Assembly (NCBI RefSeq): GCF_018619435.1
Contig: NZ_JAHFZF010000026.1
Location: forward strand, 1 to 64,000
DNA from: Rhodoferax sp. U11-2br
GTDB lineage: Bacteria; Pseudomonadota; Gammaproteobacteria; Burkholderiales; Burkholderiaceae_C
Reading direction: 5' to 3'
DNA: 64,000 nucleotides
In this document: one piece after another, positions 39,351 through 48,396 of the stretch
How positions within the stretch are numbered: the stretch's first letter is position 1
How the letters are laid out: the number at the start of each line of letters is the position of its first letter
Translations under genes and position numbers: made by a program
Notes under the pieces: model-generated
Database searches by the model: none
What the model was told of the DNA's origin: nothing
What the model saw: the letters and a program-made list of their open reading frames with translations, nothing else

Positions 39351-40513
39351 GGCGCGGCCTCCAGGCAGGCCGAGAGCATCGCGCCGCGACTGTTATCACC
39401 CTCTCCCGCCTCGGGAGAGGGCAGGGGTGAGGGTGTACTGGTTTGGATCAAACCGGTTAGACCCAGGCCTTGTGCCAAGGGCGAGCTGCCGCTGGCCATC
39501 AGCTCCAGCACCACGTCGTGCATTGCGGGTGCGATCAAATAACCGTGGCGGTACAAACCGTTGACCTGCAAACAACGTCCGCCAAGCCAGCGCACGGTGG
39601 GCAGGTTGTTCGGCAGGGCGGGGCGGCACTGCGCTACCAGCTCGATGATGCGGGCCTCGCCGAAACCGCTGTCCACGGTGTAGGCGGCGCTGAGCAGCTC
39701 GAGTGCTGATCGCAGACTCATCGGTGAGGTATCGTCCGACTCGATCTCGGTGGCGCCCACCAGAAAGTAGCCCTCTTGTTTAGGGGCGATGTAGATTGGG
39801 TAACGCGGGTGGATCAGCCGGGTCGGGCGCGACAGGCGTACCTGGGGCGCGTGCAAAGTGACGATTTCGCCACGCACACCGCGTAACTCAGGCCACTGCG
39901 GCTGCGCCCCCAGGCCACGGCAATCGAGCAACCAGTCGGGCTGATCAACCTGGCCTGGTTCAAAGTCCAGCGGGCTACGCGGGCTGGCCCAGTGCAAGTC
40001 CACCCCCAGGCGCAGCATCTGAAATAGCAGCGCGTCCATCAGCTGGTGGTTGTCGAGCTGGCCTTCACCGGGCAGGTACAGGCCGTGGGCAAAACGGGCG
40101 CCCATGCCGGGCTCCAGCGACTCTAGCGCAGCTGAGTCCAGCGTTTGTGGCTGCGGCAGCTCGGGCAGGCGTGCGCCGGTGGCGGCCAGCAGCCGGCCAA
40201 AACGTTGGGCATCGGGTGCGTCCTGCCGGTGCCAGACCACCAGTGTGCCTTCGCGTTGGAAAAACACCGGGGTGTCGAGGGCGGCGATCAGCTCGGGCCA
40301 GCGTCTCAAGCTGTGTTGGCCCAGGCGCACCACCTCGTCCTCGGCTACCGCCGACTCGGCCAGTGGCGCCAGCATGGCGGCAGCGGCAAAGGCTGCCGCA
40401 CCGCGCGAATCGGCCGCCCGTTCTTCAAACACCGTCAGTGTGTGGCCTGCGCGTGCCAGGGAACACGCCAGCAGCCGACCCATCAGGCCGGCACCTAAAA
40501 TCGTGATGTTCAT
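39347..40513 (-). CDS. thiO: Glycine oxidase ThiO (FAD-dependent)
   Basis: Oxidises glycine to the imine used by ThiG in aerobes. The 388-residue DAO-family protein begins with FAD motif ITILGAGLMGRLLACSLA and has GATEIESDDT and GLYRHGYLIAPAM. The last 30 or so residues (TPSPLPSPEAGEGDN and beyond) lie outside the DAO fold and are read from a CCCTCTCCC palindromic repeat. ThiS and ThiO overlap by four bases. Confidence 0.93.
   Translation of the reverse strand: MNITILGAGLMGRLLACSLARAGHTLTVFEERAADSRGAAAFAAAAMLAPLAESAVAEDEVVRLGQHSLRRWPELIAALDTPVFFQREGTLVVWHRQDAPDAQRFGRLLAATGARLPELPQPQTLDSAALESLEPGMGARFAHGLYLPGEGQLDNHQLMDALLFQMLRLGVDLHWASPRSPLDFEPGQVDQPDWLLDCRGLGAQPQWPELRGVRGEIVTLHAPQVRLSRPTRLIHPRYPIYIAPKQEGYFLVGATEIESDDTSPMSLRSALELLSAAYTVDSGFGEARIIELVAQCRPALPNNLPTVRWLGGRCLQVNGLYRHGYLIAPAMHDVVLELMASGSSPLAQGLGLTGLIQTSTPSPLPSPEAGEGDNSRGAMLSACLEAAP
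39396..39436. repeat. CCCTCTCCC palindromic repeat in the 3' end of thiO
   Basis: ACCCTCTCCC-GCCT-CGGGAGAGGGC followed by AGGGGTGAGGGTG. This inverted repeat with a GGGGTGAGGG tail is the same type as the pair inside mfd. Confidence 0.8.
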
Positions 40514-41820
40514 GCGTGCACCTCACGCAAGGCAGCGGTCGTGGGGCGTGTCAGCCAGGCCAGTGTGAAGGTCAGGGCCAGCGTGGGCAGGGCAGAACCC
40601 CACTGCGGCGCGTAGTTGGCCAACAGGTGATAACAAGTGATGCCCAGCAGCCATAGGCCTGCGGCCATCCAGTCCACGGCTTTGTTGGAGACGGCCAGGC
40701 TGGGTGAACTCAGCGCTAGCCGCCCCAGAATCACCCCATACAGCGGCACAAACACCGAGCTGAGCAACAGCAAAAACGGCTCCAGACTGTGCATCGGCAA
40801 CACCAGCGCCAGTGCGGTACACAGCACCGCCAGCACCAGGCCCCATTGGCGGATGCTCCAGCTGCCGCGCAGGCTCTGGCCCGATACCGAAGCGGAATAC
40901 ACGTCGCCATACGCGTTGTCGATTTCGTCCACCAGAATCAGGCTCAAGGCCAACAAACCACCTTGTGCCAGCAGCAGCGCGGTGACCAGGTCGGTGCCCG
41001 GCTGCGCCACACTCACCACCATCACCCCCAGGGCGTAACACCAGATATTGGCCAGCGCGTAACCGAGCCAGGTGCCACTCATCGCACTGCGGCCGTTTTT
41101 GCCGTGGCGCGCGTAGTCGGCCACCAGCGGCAACCAGGACACCGGCATCGCAATCACCAGGTCCATCGCGGAGAGCAGGCCCATGCTGCCATCCCCTTGG
41201 CGTGCCCAAAACGCTGCCAAGCCTTGTGCTTGTAATTGGCTGCCAAATTGCCAGGTCAGCCACAGCAGCGAGGCAATCACCAGCGGCAGGGCGATGCGGC
41301 TGATGAGTTGGCGCACCAGACGGGTCATGGAACCCGCCAGCAGCGCTACCAGCACGCCGCCCCAGAGCAGGGTGCTGACAAGCAGGCCTGAGGTGTCACC
41401 CAGGTCCAGCCCAAAAGACTGCAGGCTGATCGCGCGGGTACCGTCGCGCATGATCACCAGCTCAAACGTGGTCCAGCCGATCAGTTGCACCATGTTCAAG
41501 AGCACCGGCAGGCGTGCAAAGTGGCTGCCAAAGCTGGCGTGCATCAGGCCCGCACTCGACAGGCCGGTGGTGCAGCCCAGCCGTGCGGTCCAGGCCAGCA
41601 GGCCGGCACCGACCAGCGAGCCCAACACAATGGCCACCGCTGCGTCGCGGCTGCCCACGGCAGGCACCAGGTAGGCGCCGATCTGCATCACCAGCAGGCC
41701 CACACCCAGGCTGAACCACAGGGCGGTGTGGTCGCGCCAGCTGAAAACCCGCTCGCTGGCGGCGATGGGTGAGAGCGCCGAATTCGACGCCGGGTTGGGT
41801 GAAATAGGTTTGTTTGCCAT
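40510..41820 (-). CDS. cytX: NCS1-family permease, probable hydroxymethylpyrimidine transporter CytX
   Basis: A 436-residue integral membrane protein with about 12 hydrophobic spans and cytosine-permease features (WRDHTALWFSLGVGLLVMQI; LPLVADYARHGKN). Located directly behind a TPP riboswitch and overlapping thiO by ATGA, it fits the CytX group assigned to thiamine-precursor uptake. Substrate is inferred from regulation. GGAG lies 8 nt before the ATG. Confidence 0.88.
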   Translation of the reverse strand: MANKPISPNPASNSALSPIAASERVFSWRDHTALWFSLGVGLLVMQIGAYLVPAVGSRDAAVAIVLGSLVGAGLLAWTARLGCTTGLSSAGLMHASFGSHFARLPVLLNMVQLIGWTTFELVIMRDGTRAISLQSFGLDLGDTSGLLVSTLLWGGVLVALLAGSMTRLVRQLISRIALPLVIASLLWLTWQFGSQLQAQGLAAFWARQGDGSMGLLSAMDLVIAMPVSWLPLVADYARHGKNGRSAMSGTWLGYALANIWCYALGVMVVSVAQPGTDLVTALLLAQGGLLALSLILVDEIDNAYGDVYSASVSGQSLRGSWSIRQWGLVLAVLCTALALVLPMHSLEPFLLLLSSVFVPLYGVILGRLALSSPSLAVSNKAVDWMAAGLWLLGITCYHLLANYAPQWGSALPTLALTFTLAWLTRPTTAALREVHA

Positions 41821-41909
41821 CCGTTTGCTCCATGCAAAAAGTTGGCAGGTCAGCGTCGATCGTGACGGGTAGACGTTGTCTGAGAAGGCGGCAACCCCCG
41901 TGCTTGGAC

Positions 41910-42000
41910 CAGCTTCCCTGCGCGAGGATTACCTCAATCAGGTTCAAAGGGACTCTCTCAGTCGGCCCACAGCGTGTACTGCGGGCCAACACCCCTAGCG
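41910..42000 (-). promoter_or_regulatory. TPP riboswitch of the cytX-thiO-thiS-thiG-thiE operon
   Basis: Reading the minus strand: CTAGGGGTGTTGG, GACTGAGAGAGTCCC, TTGAACCTGATTGAGGTAA and GCGCAGGGAAGC, all canonical thiamine diphosphate aptamer parts. It ends about 90 nt before cytX. No U-run terminator is seen between it and the start codon, so the switch probably acts on translation. Confidence 0.96.
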
Positions 42001-42071
42001 TGTGCACCAGGTGACTGGCGCGTGGCGGATTCTAGCCTGCGTGACCCTGCACCAGGCTGACATCACATGTT

Positions 42072-42130
42072 GGATGCCAAATTGGCCTCTGGACCTTATG
42101 GTATGTGGGTAGATAGCTATCAAAAGTGAT
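42072..42130. repeat. Dispersed short palindrome, copy 7 (degenerate)
   Basis: CCAAATTGGCCTCTGGACCTTATGG...GATAGCTATCAAAAG: both flanks are intact and the central palindrome is decayed. It lies in the 381-bp gap between cytX and the ferredoxin reductase gene; apart from this and the TPP riboswitch I see nothing else in that gap. Confidence 0.65.
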
Positions 42131-42201
42131 AAATCTGGCCAACCACCGCTGCGTTGGCTCCAGGGTGTTAGGCATCCAGCTGGGTGAGGCCCGAACCGTT
42201 T

Positions 42202-43248
42202 TCAGGGTCTTGGCAAAACCCCAAGCCGCTGCTGCAACAGCGCGCTGCTGGTGGTGTACTGCAGTACTGTCGAGGCCTCCGGGTGGACCAGCGCGGCCGC
42301 TCCAAACGCGGCCAAGGTGGCCTCATGGAAACCGCAGACGATCAGCTTCTTTTTGCCGGGGTAGGTGATCACATCTCCTACCGCAAAAATCCCCGGTGCG
42401 CTGGTGGCAAAGGTGGCGGTGTCCACTGTGAGCTGTTTGCGTTCCATGGCCAGACCCCACTGCGCCACCGGGCCCAGCTTGGGGCTGATGCCCTGGAACA
42501 CCAGCAACAGGTCCAGCGGCAGGTTCAGGGTTTGGTCTTGTGGGGTGCTGACCGTCACACCGGTGAGTCGCTGGTCGTTCGTCTGGATACCGGTGATTTG
42601 CCCGGCTTGAAAGTGGATGCGACCGGCATCGCGTAATGCGGCAAATTCAGCCAGGGCGGCTTCGCTGGCCTGCAAGACCTCACGCCGGTAGACCAGGGTG
42701 ATGCTGCGGACCTGGCCAGCTTGGGCCAGACGGACAGCCTGGGCCACGGCCTCGTCTTCACCACCCACTATCACGATGTCTTTGCCGCTGACCAGCTCGG
42801 GCGGCGGTGATTTGTAGAACAACTGCTGGCCCAGAAACGCGCCCAGGCCATCGAGCTTGAGTTCTTTGGGCACAAACGCACCCACACCGGCTGCCACCAC
42901 CACGGTGCGCGCCAGGAACTGCTGGCAAGGTTGATGGTTGCGTTCGGTGCTCACCAGCCAGCGGCCATCGGCCTGTGGCGTCAGCGAGCTGACCAGCTGG
43001 TCCCAGTGATAACCGGGTGAAAAAGGTGCGATTTGCCGCAGCAGATTCTGCGTCAGCTCACGCCCGCTGCACACCGGCACGCCGGGGATGTCGTAAATGG
43101 GTTTGTCCGGGTACAGCGCGGCGCATTGGCCACCCGGCGCGTCGAGCACGTCCACCACCTGGGCCTGGATGCCTTGCAGCCCCAGTTGAAACACCGTGAA
43201 CAAACCGACTGGCCCAGCCCCGATGACCAGTGCGTCGGTTTGGATCAC
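42202..43248 (-). CDS. Ferredoxin--NADP+ reductase (thioredoxin-reductase-like type)
   Basis: A 348-residue FAD flavoprotein of the bacterial TrxR-like FNR family. FAD motif DALVIGAGPVGLFTVFQL at the N-terminus, GGQCAALYP, NADP motif IVIVGGEDEAVAQAV, and the FAD-closing SAPGIFAVGDVITYPGKKK. There is no CxxC redox pair, so it is not a thioredoxin reductase. It follows fdxA in the same direction (23-bp gap), the likely electron partner. Confidence 0.9.
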   Translation of the reverse strand: MIQTDALVIGAGPVGLFTVFQLGLQGIQAQVVDVLDAPGGQCAALYPDKPIYDIPGVPVCSGRELTQNLLRQIAPFSPGYHWDQLVSSLTPQADGRWLVSTERNHQPCQQFLARTVVVAAGVGAFVPKELKLDGLGAFLGQQLFYKSPPPELVSGKDIVIVGGEDEAVAQAVRLAQAGQVRSITLVYRREVLQASEAALAEFAALRDAGRIHFQAGQITGIQTNDQRLTGVTVSTPQDQTLNLPLDLLLVFQGISPKLGPVAQWGLAMERKQLTVDTATFATSAPGIFAVGDVITYPGKKKLIVCGFHEATLAAFGAAALVHPEASTVLQYTTSSALLQQRLGVLPRP

Positions 43249-43271
43249 GGTGTGGTGTCAGACGTGAAGAA

Positions 43272-43601
43272 TCAGCGTTGCAGCTCGGAGAGCTTGCCGG
43301 TTTTGTTTTTCCAATCGTCAGCGTCAGGCAGCGGTGCCTTGCGCTTGGTGATGGTTTTCCAGCTGGGCAATTGCGCCAGCTCAGCGTTGAGCTGGGTCAT
43401 GTGGCGCTGGTCTTTGGGCACATCTTCTTCGGCGTAGATGGCGTTGGCTGGGCATTCCGGGATACAGACAGCACAGTCGATGCACTCGTCCGGGTCGATC
43501 GTCAAAAAGTTCGGGCCTTCGCGGAAACAGTCCACGGGGCACACGTCGACGCAATCGGTGTATTTGCACTTGATACAGGCTTCGGTGACGACATGGGTCA
43601 T
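43272..43601 (-). CDS. fdxA: 7Fe ferredoxin FdxA
   Basis: A 109-residue ferredoxin with [3Fe-4S]/[4Fe-4S] motifs: [14 protein letters not shown] (residues 9-22) and [12 protein letters not shown] (about 40-51), with the long C-terminal helix of the FdxA type. It lies just upstream of the FNR gene, so the two probably form an NADPH-ferredoxin couple. Confidence 0.95.
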   Translation of the reverse strand: MTHVVTEACIKCKYTDCVDVCPVDCFREGPNFLTIDPDECIDCAVCIPECPANAIYAEEDVPKDQRHMTQLNAELAQLPSWKTITKRKAPLPDADDWKNKTGKLSELQR

Positions 43602-43708
43602 GTTGAGTGGTCTACGGTTGTATTAAAAGGACGGGATTTTAAATGCTTGCGCAAGGCCTGCCGCAAGCATAGAAGTTATGCCGCCAAGACACATTGAGAT
43701 GTATCAAG

Positions 43709-44227
43709 TCAACGTGCGGCCCCGTTGGTGTTGCTGGCGAACACCTGGCCCAGCGTGCGCATCTGCTGACCCATGTCCTTGCCCACCAGGTCCTGGATGC
43801 TTTGTTCGTCGCTCTGGCTGGCCACACCGGCGGCCGTCAGGCGGGCGCGCAGCTCGGTCACAGGGATGCCCGCCACGTCGGCCACGGTGCTCAAGGAGCT
43901 TCTGGCCAGGGCCTGCACCGGCGCCACAAAGGGCGGTTTGCCACCGGTTGCGCCACCTAGCGGCACAAAACTCAGGGCCAGTAGCAGGGCACTGGCGCCC
44001 AGCACCCAGCGGCCAGTGGTGTTGGCCAGGTGCCGCTTGAAGGCATTGATGTTCAGCGCCACGTGCAACAGCACACCCACCACCATGGCCCAACCCAGCC
44101 ATTCGTGCGCGGTTTTGTTGAGGCCGCTGTCGGCGTGGAAAAACATCAGGCTGCCCGTGACAGCCATGAGCAGAAAAATGCCGGTCACCAGCGGGGTGAT
44201 CCAGGGGCGTTGTGCGTTCAGAGTCAT
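43709..44227 (-). CDS. DUF4405 domain membrane protein
   Basis: A 172-residue protein. Residues 10-100 hold three hydrophobic spans with paired histidines (GSLMFFH, HEWLGWAMVVGVLLHVALNI, AFKRHL), as in the cytochrome-b561-like DUF4405 family, so haem or quinone contact is plausible. The second half (about 100-172) is soluble and helical. ATG 44227 with AAGGAA upstream is preferred over the longer frame. Confidence 0.75.
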   Translation of the reverse strand: MTLNAQRPWITPLVTGIFLLMAVTGSLMFFHADSGLNKTAHEWLGWAMVVGVLLHVALNINAFKRHLANTTGRWVLGASALLLALSFVPLGGATGGKPPFVAPVQALARSSLSTVADVAGIPVTELRARLTAAGVASQSDEQSIQDLVGKDMGQQMRTLGQVFASNTNGAAR

Positions 44228-44399
44228 GATGTTTCCTTGTGTGTAGATGGGGTCAAGAGGGCTTGGGAAGGATTGTCCAAGCCGGGTTTGAAGTTGCATC
44301 AAGTGCGTGTGAACCTGCGGTAAAGCCGCTCAAAACAGGGCCATCTGTCAGCAGGTGATGGGCAGAATGCGGCTTTTATGCCGCTGTGGAGGTTTGCCC

Positions 44400-45437
44400 A
44401 TGTCTTGCTGCCCGCCCAAGCTGTCGCCGCTCAAGCGGATGTTCTGGTTGCTGTGTACCAGTGTGTTGTTGTCCTCATCCGCCGTGGCACAGGACGGCCC
44501 GCTACGCCAGCGCCTCAAAGAGCGGCTGCAGCAACGCCAGGCCGAGCGTGCCCCCGCGCAGCCCAGCCCGACCACCATCACCCAGCCGGGTGACTACCGC
44601 CTGAGCCTGGTGCATCACGGCCTGTCGCGCAGTTACCTGGTGCATGTGCCCCAACGTGGCCTGGTTGGCCAACCAGTGCCGCTGCTGGTGGCGATGCATG
44701 GTGGTGGTGGCAACATGGACTTCCAGGCGGACGACAGCCGTTACGGGCTGATCAGTGCGTCTGAACGTGAAGGTTTTGTGGTGGCGTTCCCCAACGGCTA
44801 CAGCCGGTTTGCGGGGGGCAAACTGGCGACCTGGAACGCTGGCAACTGCTGCGGTGCGGCCCGTGACGGGCAGGTGGACGATGTCGGTTTCATCCGCCAG
44901 ATGGTCAGCCAGATCAGCGCCCAGCTGCCGATCAATCCACGCCGGGTGTACGCCACCGGCATGTCCAACGGTGCCATGATGGCCTACCGCCTGGCCTGTG
45001 AGGCGTCCGATGTGTTCAGCGCGATTGCCGCTGTGGCGGGCACCGACAACACCCGTGTGTGCCAGCCGGGCAAGCCGGTGTCGGTGTTGCACATCCATGC
45101 CCGAGACGATGGCCATGTGTTGTTCCATGGCGGTGCCGGGCCGGCTGCAGTCAACAAGTCAGCCGAAGCCGACTACAGCTCGGTGCCCAACACGGTGGCC
45201 AAGTGGACCGAGCTCAATGGCTGCAGCCTGCCACCCAAGCGGATGCTGGAGCAGGCCGGTGCCCTGTGTGAGTCTTATGCACCGTGCCAGGGTGGCGCAC
45301 AGGTGCAGCTGTGTGTGACCAACACCGGTGGGCATTCCTGGCCTGGAGGTCACAAGCCACGTGGTACAGAGCCACCGTCGCAAGCCTTGTCTGCCAATGA
45401 TGTGATGTGGGACTTTTTCAACCGACAACCCCTTTGA
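44400..45437 (+). CDS. Secreted esterase of the PHB-depolymerase/feruloyl-esterase type (LpqC-like)
   Basis: A 345-residue exported alpha/beta hydrolase. A hydrophobic segment (MFWLLCTSVLLSSSAVAQ, cleavage after AVA) is the signal peptide, followed by a charged Gln/Arg linker. The core has LVAMHGGGGNMDF (oxyanion region), GxSxG as GMSNG in VYATGMSNGAMM, and GGHSWPGG with the His. CNCCG-like cysteines suggest disulfides. ATG 44400 has GGAGG upstream; a GTG at 44355 would add fifteen residues. Substrate unknown. Confidence 0.85.
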   Translation: MSCCPPKLSPLKRMFWLLCTSVLLSSSAVAQDGPLRQRLKERLQQRQAERAPAQPSPTTITQPGDYRLSLVHHGLSRSYLVHVPQRGLVGQPVPLLVAMHGGGGNMDFQADDSRYGLISASEREGFVVAFPNGYSRFAGGKLATWNAGNCCGAARDGQVDDVGFIRQMVSQISAQLPINPRRVYATGMSNGAMMAYRLACEASDVFSAIAAVAGTDNTRVCQPGKPVSVLHIHARDDGHVLFHGGAGPAAVNKSAEADYSSVPNTVAKWTELNGCSLPPKRMLEQAGALCESYAPCQGGAQVQLCVTNTGGHSWPGGHKPRGTEPPSQALSANDVMWDFFNRQPL

Positions 45438-45534
45438 GTCAAGGGTTTCTGCCCCAGGCTGGTGCACAATTTGTGCGATTCGGACCCTGTTGTCCAGCGC
45501 CTTTTTGTCACTCTCTGAACCTGAAGGACCCGTC

Positions 45535-46905
45535 ATGAGCAAGCAGACCAAGTTTCTCCTCAACGAAGACCAGATGCCCAAGGCCTGGTACAACCTGCAG
45601 GCGGATCTGCCCAAGCCGCTGCCTGTGGTGCTGCACCCCGGCACGATGCAGCCGGTGGGTCCGGACGACTTGGCGCCGCTGTTTCCGATGTCGCTGATCT
45701 TGCAAGAGGTCAGCACCGAGCGAGAGGTCGAGATCCCCGAACCGGTGCGTGATGTGTACCGCCTGTGGCGCCCGGCGCCGCTGTACCGCGCCCATGGGCT
45801 CGAAAAAGCCCTGGGCACCTGCGCCAAAATTTATTACAAGTACGAAGGTGTGAGCCCGGCGGGCAGCCACAAACCCAACACCGCCGTGCCTCAGGCCTTC
45901 TTCAACAAGGAGGCCGGGGTCAAACGTCTGGTGACCGAAACCGGCGCCGGGCAGTGGGGCACCTCGCTGGCGTTTGCGGGTGGGCACTATGGGCTGCAGG
46001 TCGAGGTGTTCCAGGTGCGCGTGTCGTATGACCAAAAACCCTATCGCCGCGCCATGATGGAAACCTATGGCGCGCGCTGCGTGGCCTCACCGTCGATTGA
46101 GACCGAATACGGCCGCTCGGTGTTGGCCAAACACCCCGACCACCGTGGCAGCCTGGGTATTGCGATCTCGGAGGCGGTGGAACTGGCGGTGCAGCGTGAC
46201 GACACCAAATACGCGCTCGGTTCGGTGCTCAACCATGTGTTGTTGCACCAGACCGTCATTGGTCTGGAAGCCATGCAGCAGATGGAGATGGCCGACACCT
46301 GGCCCGATGTGGTGGTGGGCTGCACCGGCGGCGGCTCCAACTTTGCCGGTATGGTTTTTCCGTTCATTGGCCATGGCCTGCGCGGTGGCCCCAAACCCCG
46401 CATCGTGGCGGTGGAGCCGGCCGCTTGCCCGTCGCTCACACGTGGTAAATACGCCTATGACTTTGGCGACACCGCCGGTATGACACCGCTGACCAAGATG
46501 CACACCCTGGGCAGCCAGTTCACCCCGCCGGGTTTCCACGCGGGTGGTCTGCGTTACCACGGCATGGCACCGATGGTGTCGCACGCCAAGGAGCTGGGTC
46601 TGCTTGAAGCGGTGGCCTACAAACAGGTGGAGTGTTTTGAGGCCGGGGTGTTGTTTGCCCGCACCGAAGGCATTGTGCCGGCGCCCGAGGCCAACCACGC
46701 GGTGCGCGGCGCCATTGTGGAGGCCCTGCGCTGCAAGCGCGAAGGCAAGGCCGAGACGATTTTGTTTTGCCTCTCGGGCCATGGCCACTTTGACATGGCG
46801 TCCTACCAGAAGTATTTTGCCGGGCAACTCAGCGACGAGAGTTACGACGAGGCCGAGCTGGCGATGGCGCTGGCCGGTTTGCCCAGCGTGCCCGAACCCG
46901 CTTAA
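45535..46905 (+). CDS. TrpB2-type tryptophan synthase beta homolog
   Basis: A PLP enzyme of 456 residues resembling the TrpB2 group. The PLP lysine is in AGSHKPNTAVPQAFF, the phosphate-binding loop is CTGGGSNFAG and ETGAGQWGTSLAF is conserved. TrpB2 proteins do not pair with TrpA and may use free indole or phosphoserine. ATG 45535 has GAAGGA upstream. No trpA is nearby. Its stop overlaps that of serB by TTAA. Confidence 0.9.
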   Translation: MSKQTKFLLNEDQMPKAWYNLQADLPKPLPVVLHPGTMQPVGPDDLAPLFPMSLILQEVSTEREVEIPEPVRDVYRLWRPAPLYRAHGLEKALGTCAKIYYKYEGVSPAGSHKPNTAVPQAFFNKEAGVKRLVTETGAGQWGTSLAFAGGHYGLQVEVFQVRVSYDQKPYRRAMMETYGARCVASPSIETEYGRSVLAKHPDHRGSLGIAISEAVELAVQRDDTKYALGSVLNHVLLHQTVIGLEAMQQMEMADTWPDVVVGCTGGGSNFAGMVFPFIGHGLRGGPKPRIVAVEPAACPSLTRGKYAYDFGDTAGMTPLTKMHTLGSQFTPPGFHAGGLRYHGMAPMVSHAKELGLLEAVAYKQVECFEAGVLFARTEGIVPAPEANHAVRGAIVEALRCKREGKAETILFCLSGHGHFDMASYQKYFAGQLSDESYDEAELAMALAGLPSVPEPA

Positions 46906-47615
46906 GCCTGCATCAGCTCCAGCAGCCTATCCAACCCGCCGGATTCGATCGAGACCTTGGCCTGCTCCCGCACGGCGGGTTTGGCGTGGTAAGCCACCGA
47001 CAGGCCGGCCACACCCATCATCGGCAGGTCGTTGGCACCGTCGCCCATGGCAATCGCCTGACTCGGGTCGATCCCGAGCTGGGCGCAGGTGTGCAACAGC
47101 ATGGTGCGTTTTTCGGCGCCGTCGCAGATGTCGCCCCAGGCCTGGTCCACCATGCGACCGGTGAGGGCACCATCGGCCACCTCCAACTGGTTGGCACGTG
47201 TGAAGTCGATGCCCAGGCGGTCACGGATGCGGTCGGTGAAATGGGTGAAGCCGCCTGAGACCAGCAGCACCTTGAGCCCGGCGGCCTTGCAGGCGGCCAC
47301 CAGCTCGGCCGCGCCGGGGTTCAGGCGAAGACGCTCCTGGTAAATCTGGTCCATCTGCGCCAGCGTCACCCCCTTGAGCAGGGCCACACGCTGGCGCAGG
47401 CTTTCCTTGTAGTCGCTGATGTGGCCTTGCATCGCGGCCTCGGTGATGGCCGCCACCTCAGCCTTGCGGCCCACTGCGTCGGCGATTTCGTCCACACACT
47501 CGATGTTGATCAGGGTCGAGTCCATGTCAAAAGCAATGAGCTTGTAGTCAGACAGGCGCAGCGGCGGTGTGATACCTGCGATGCGCAGGCCGGGAGCAAA
47601 TTCGGTGGAGGTCAT
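46902..47615 (-). CDS. serB: Phosphoserine phosphatase
   Basis: Releases serine from phosphoserine. ATG 47615 gives 237 residues, with nucleophile FDMDSTLINIECVDEIA (about residues 28-44), the LVSGGFTHF motif II and GDGANDLPMM motif IV. Shares its last bases with convergent TrpB2, whose enzyme class can use serine or phosphoserine; that is position only. The longer frame back to 47663 is not supported by the family. Confidence 0.94.
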   Translation of the reverse strand: MTSTEFAPGLRIAGITPPLRLSDYKLIAFDMDSTLINIECVDEIADAVGRKAEVAAITEAAMQGHISDYKESLRQRVALLKGVTLAQMDQIYQERLRLNPGAAELVAACKAAGLKVLLVSGGFTHFTDRIRDRLGIDFTRANQLEVADGALTGRMVDQAWGDICDGAEKRTMLLHTCAQLGIDPSQAIAMGDGANDLPMMGVAGLSVAYHAKPAVREQAKVSIESGGLDRLLELMQA

Positions 47616-47631
47616 GGAATGGAAAATACTA

Positions 47632-47688
47632 TGAATAAAGTAGCTAACAGCGCCGTGTATCAAAGGGCTAGGTACCGATTTTCCTTGA
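47632..47688. repeat. Dispersed short palindrome, copy 8 (degenerate)
   Basis: AAAGTAGCTAACAGCGC...TCAAAGGGCTAGGTACC between serB and the membrane-protein gene; only the right arm AAGGGCT and the left flank survive. Confidence 0.45.
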
Positions 47689-47709
47689 AAAACCGCAGCG
47701 TCGTGTGTG

Positions 47710-48336
47710 TCACGGCTTTTTCAGGTAGAGCCGGTCCGACCAGGTGGCCAGCCAATCGGGTTTGTAAGCGACCAGGATCGCGGTGACCAGGCCGGTCAAA
47801 AACGCGTCACCCCAGGCAATGAGCCAATGCGCCACCAGGCTCAGGTCGTTGTCCACACCCGGCAGGATGTGCCCCGCCCACTGGCCCAGCACACCTGCGA
47901 TAAACACACACACCACCGTGCCCAGAAACGCGCGGCCCAGAATGTAGACAAACAGGTGATGCCCGATCCAGCGGCGCACGGCCAAGCCCAGACCCAAGGC
48001 CAGCGTGGCAGGCACCAGGCCCAGCCAGACGGTCAGGTCCAGCGCGGTGTCCCCGCCCATCGGTGAGATCAGCGCGGCCAGCACACCCACAGCACACAAG
48101 ACCGGCACCGCCAACGGCCAACCGAGCATCAGCACCAGCAGGCAGGCGCCCGAGCCCTGCAACTGCAGCGGCATCTGGTGCAGGCTGGGTAATGCCCACA
48201 ACCAGGGCAGCAAGGTGAGTGCCGCGAGCATTGGTGTCAAGCGGGTGGCGCCTTTGAGCAGCTGCCATGGGCGCAGCAGCAGCGCAGCGCTCAGGCACAG
48301 CAGCAACAGGACAAGGTTGATGGATATGGCCGACAT
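47710..48336 (-). CDS. Predicted integral membrane protein (CbiM/energy-coupling-factor-like)
   Basis: A 208-residue protein with about six hydrophobic spans (ISINLVLLLLCLSAALLL, MLAALTLLPWLWAL, ACLLVLMLGWPLAVPVLCAV and others). It resembles the betaproteobacterial membrane proteins annotated as energy-coupling-factor permeases but lacks a recognisable metal-binding N-terminal His. ATG 48336 was chosen because the longer upstream frame is rich in Cys/Ser/Pro and non-hydrophobic. Confidence 0.6.
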   Translation of the reverse strand: MSAISINLVLLLLCLSAALLLRPWQLLKGATRLTPMLAALTLLPWLWALPSLHQMPLQLQGSGACLLVLMLGWPLAVPVLCAVGVLAALISPMGGDTALDLTVWLGLVPATLALGLGLAVRRWIGHHLFVYILGRAFLGTVVCVFIAGVLGQWAGHILPGVDNDLSLVAHWLIAWGDAFLTGLVTAILVAYKPDWLATWSDRLYLKKP

Positions 48337-48344
48337 ACTACAGA

Positions 48345-48396
48345 CGTTGTAGCGACTTGGGCTTATTGAATAAGGGCTGGAGCCACATTTGTTATC
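48345..48396. repeat. Dispersed short palindrome, copy 9 (degenerate)
   Basis: GTAGCGACTTGGGCTTATTGAATAAGGGCTGGAGCC with an ATTTGTTAT flank; the left arm is altered. It runs into the stop codon of the NRDE gene. Confidence 0.6.
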
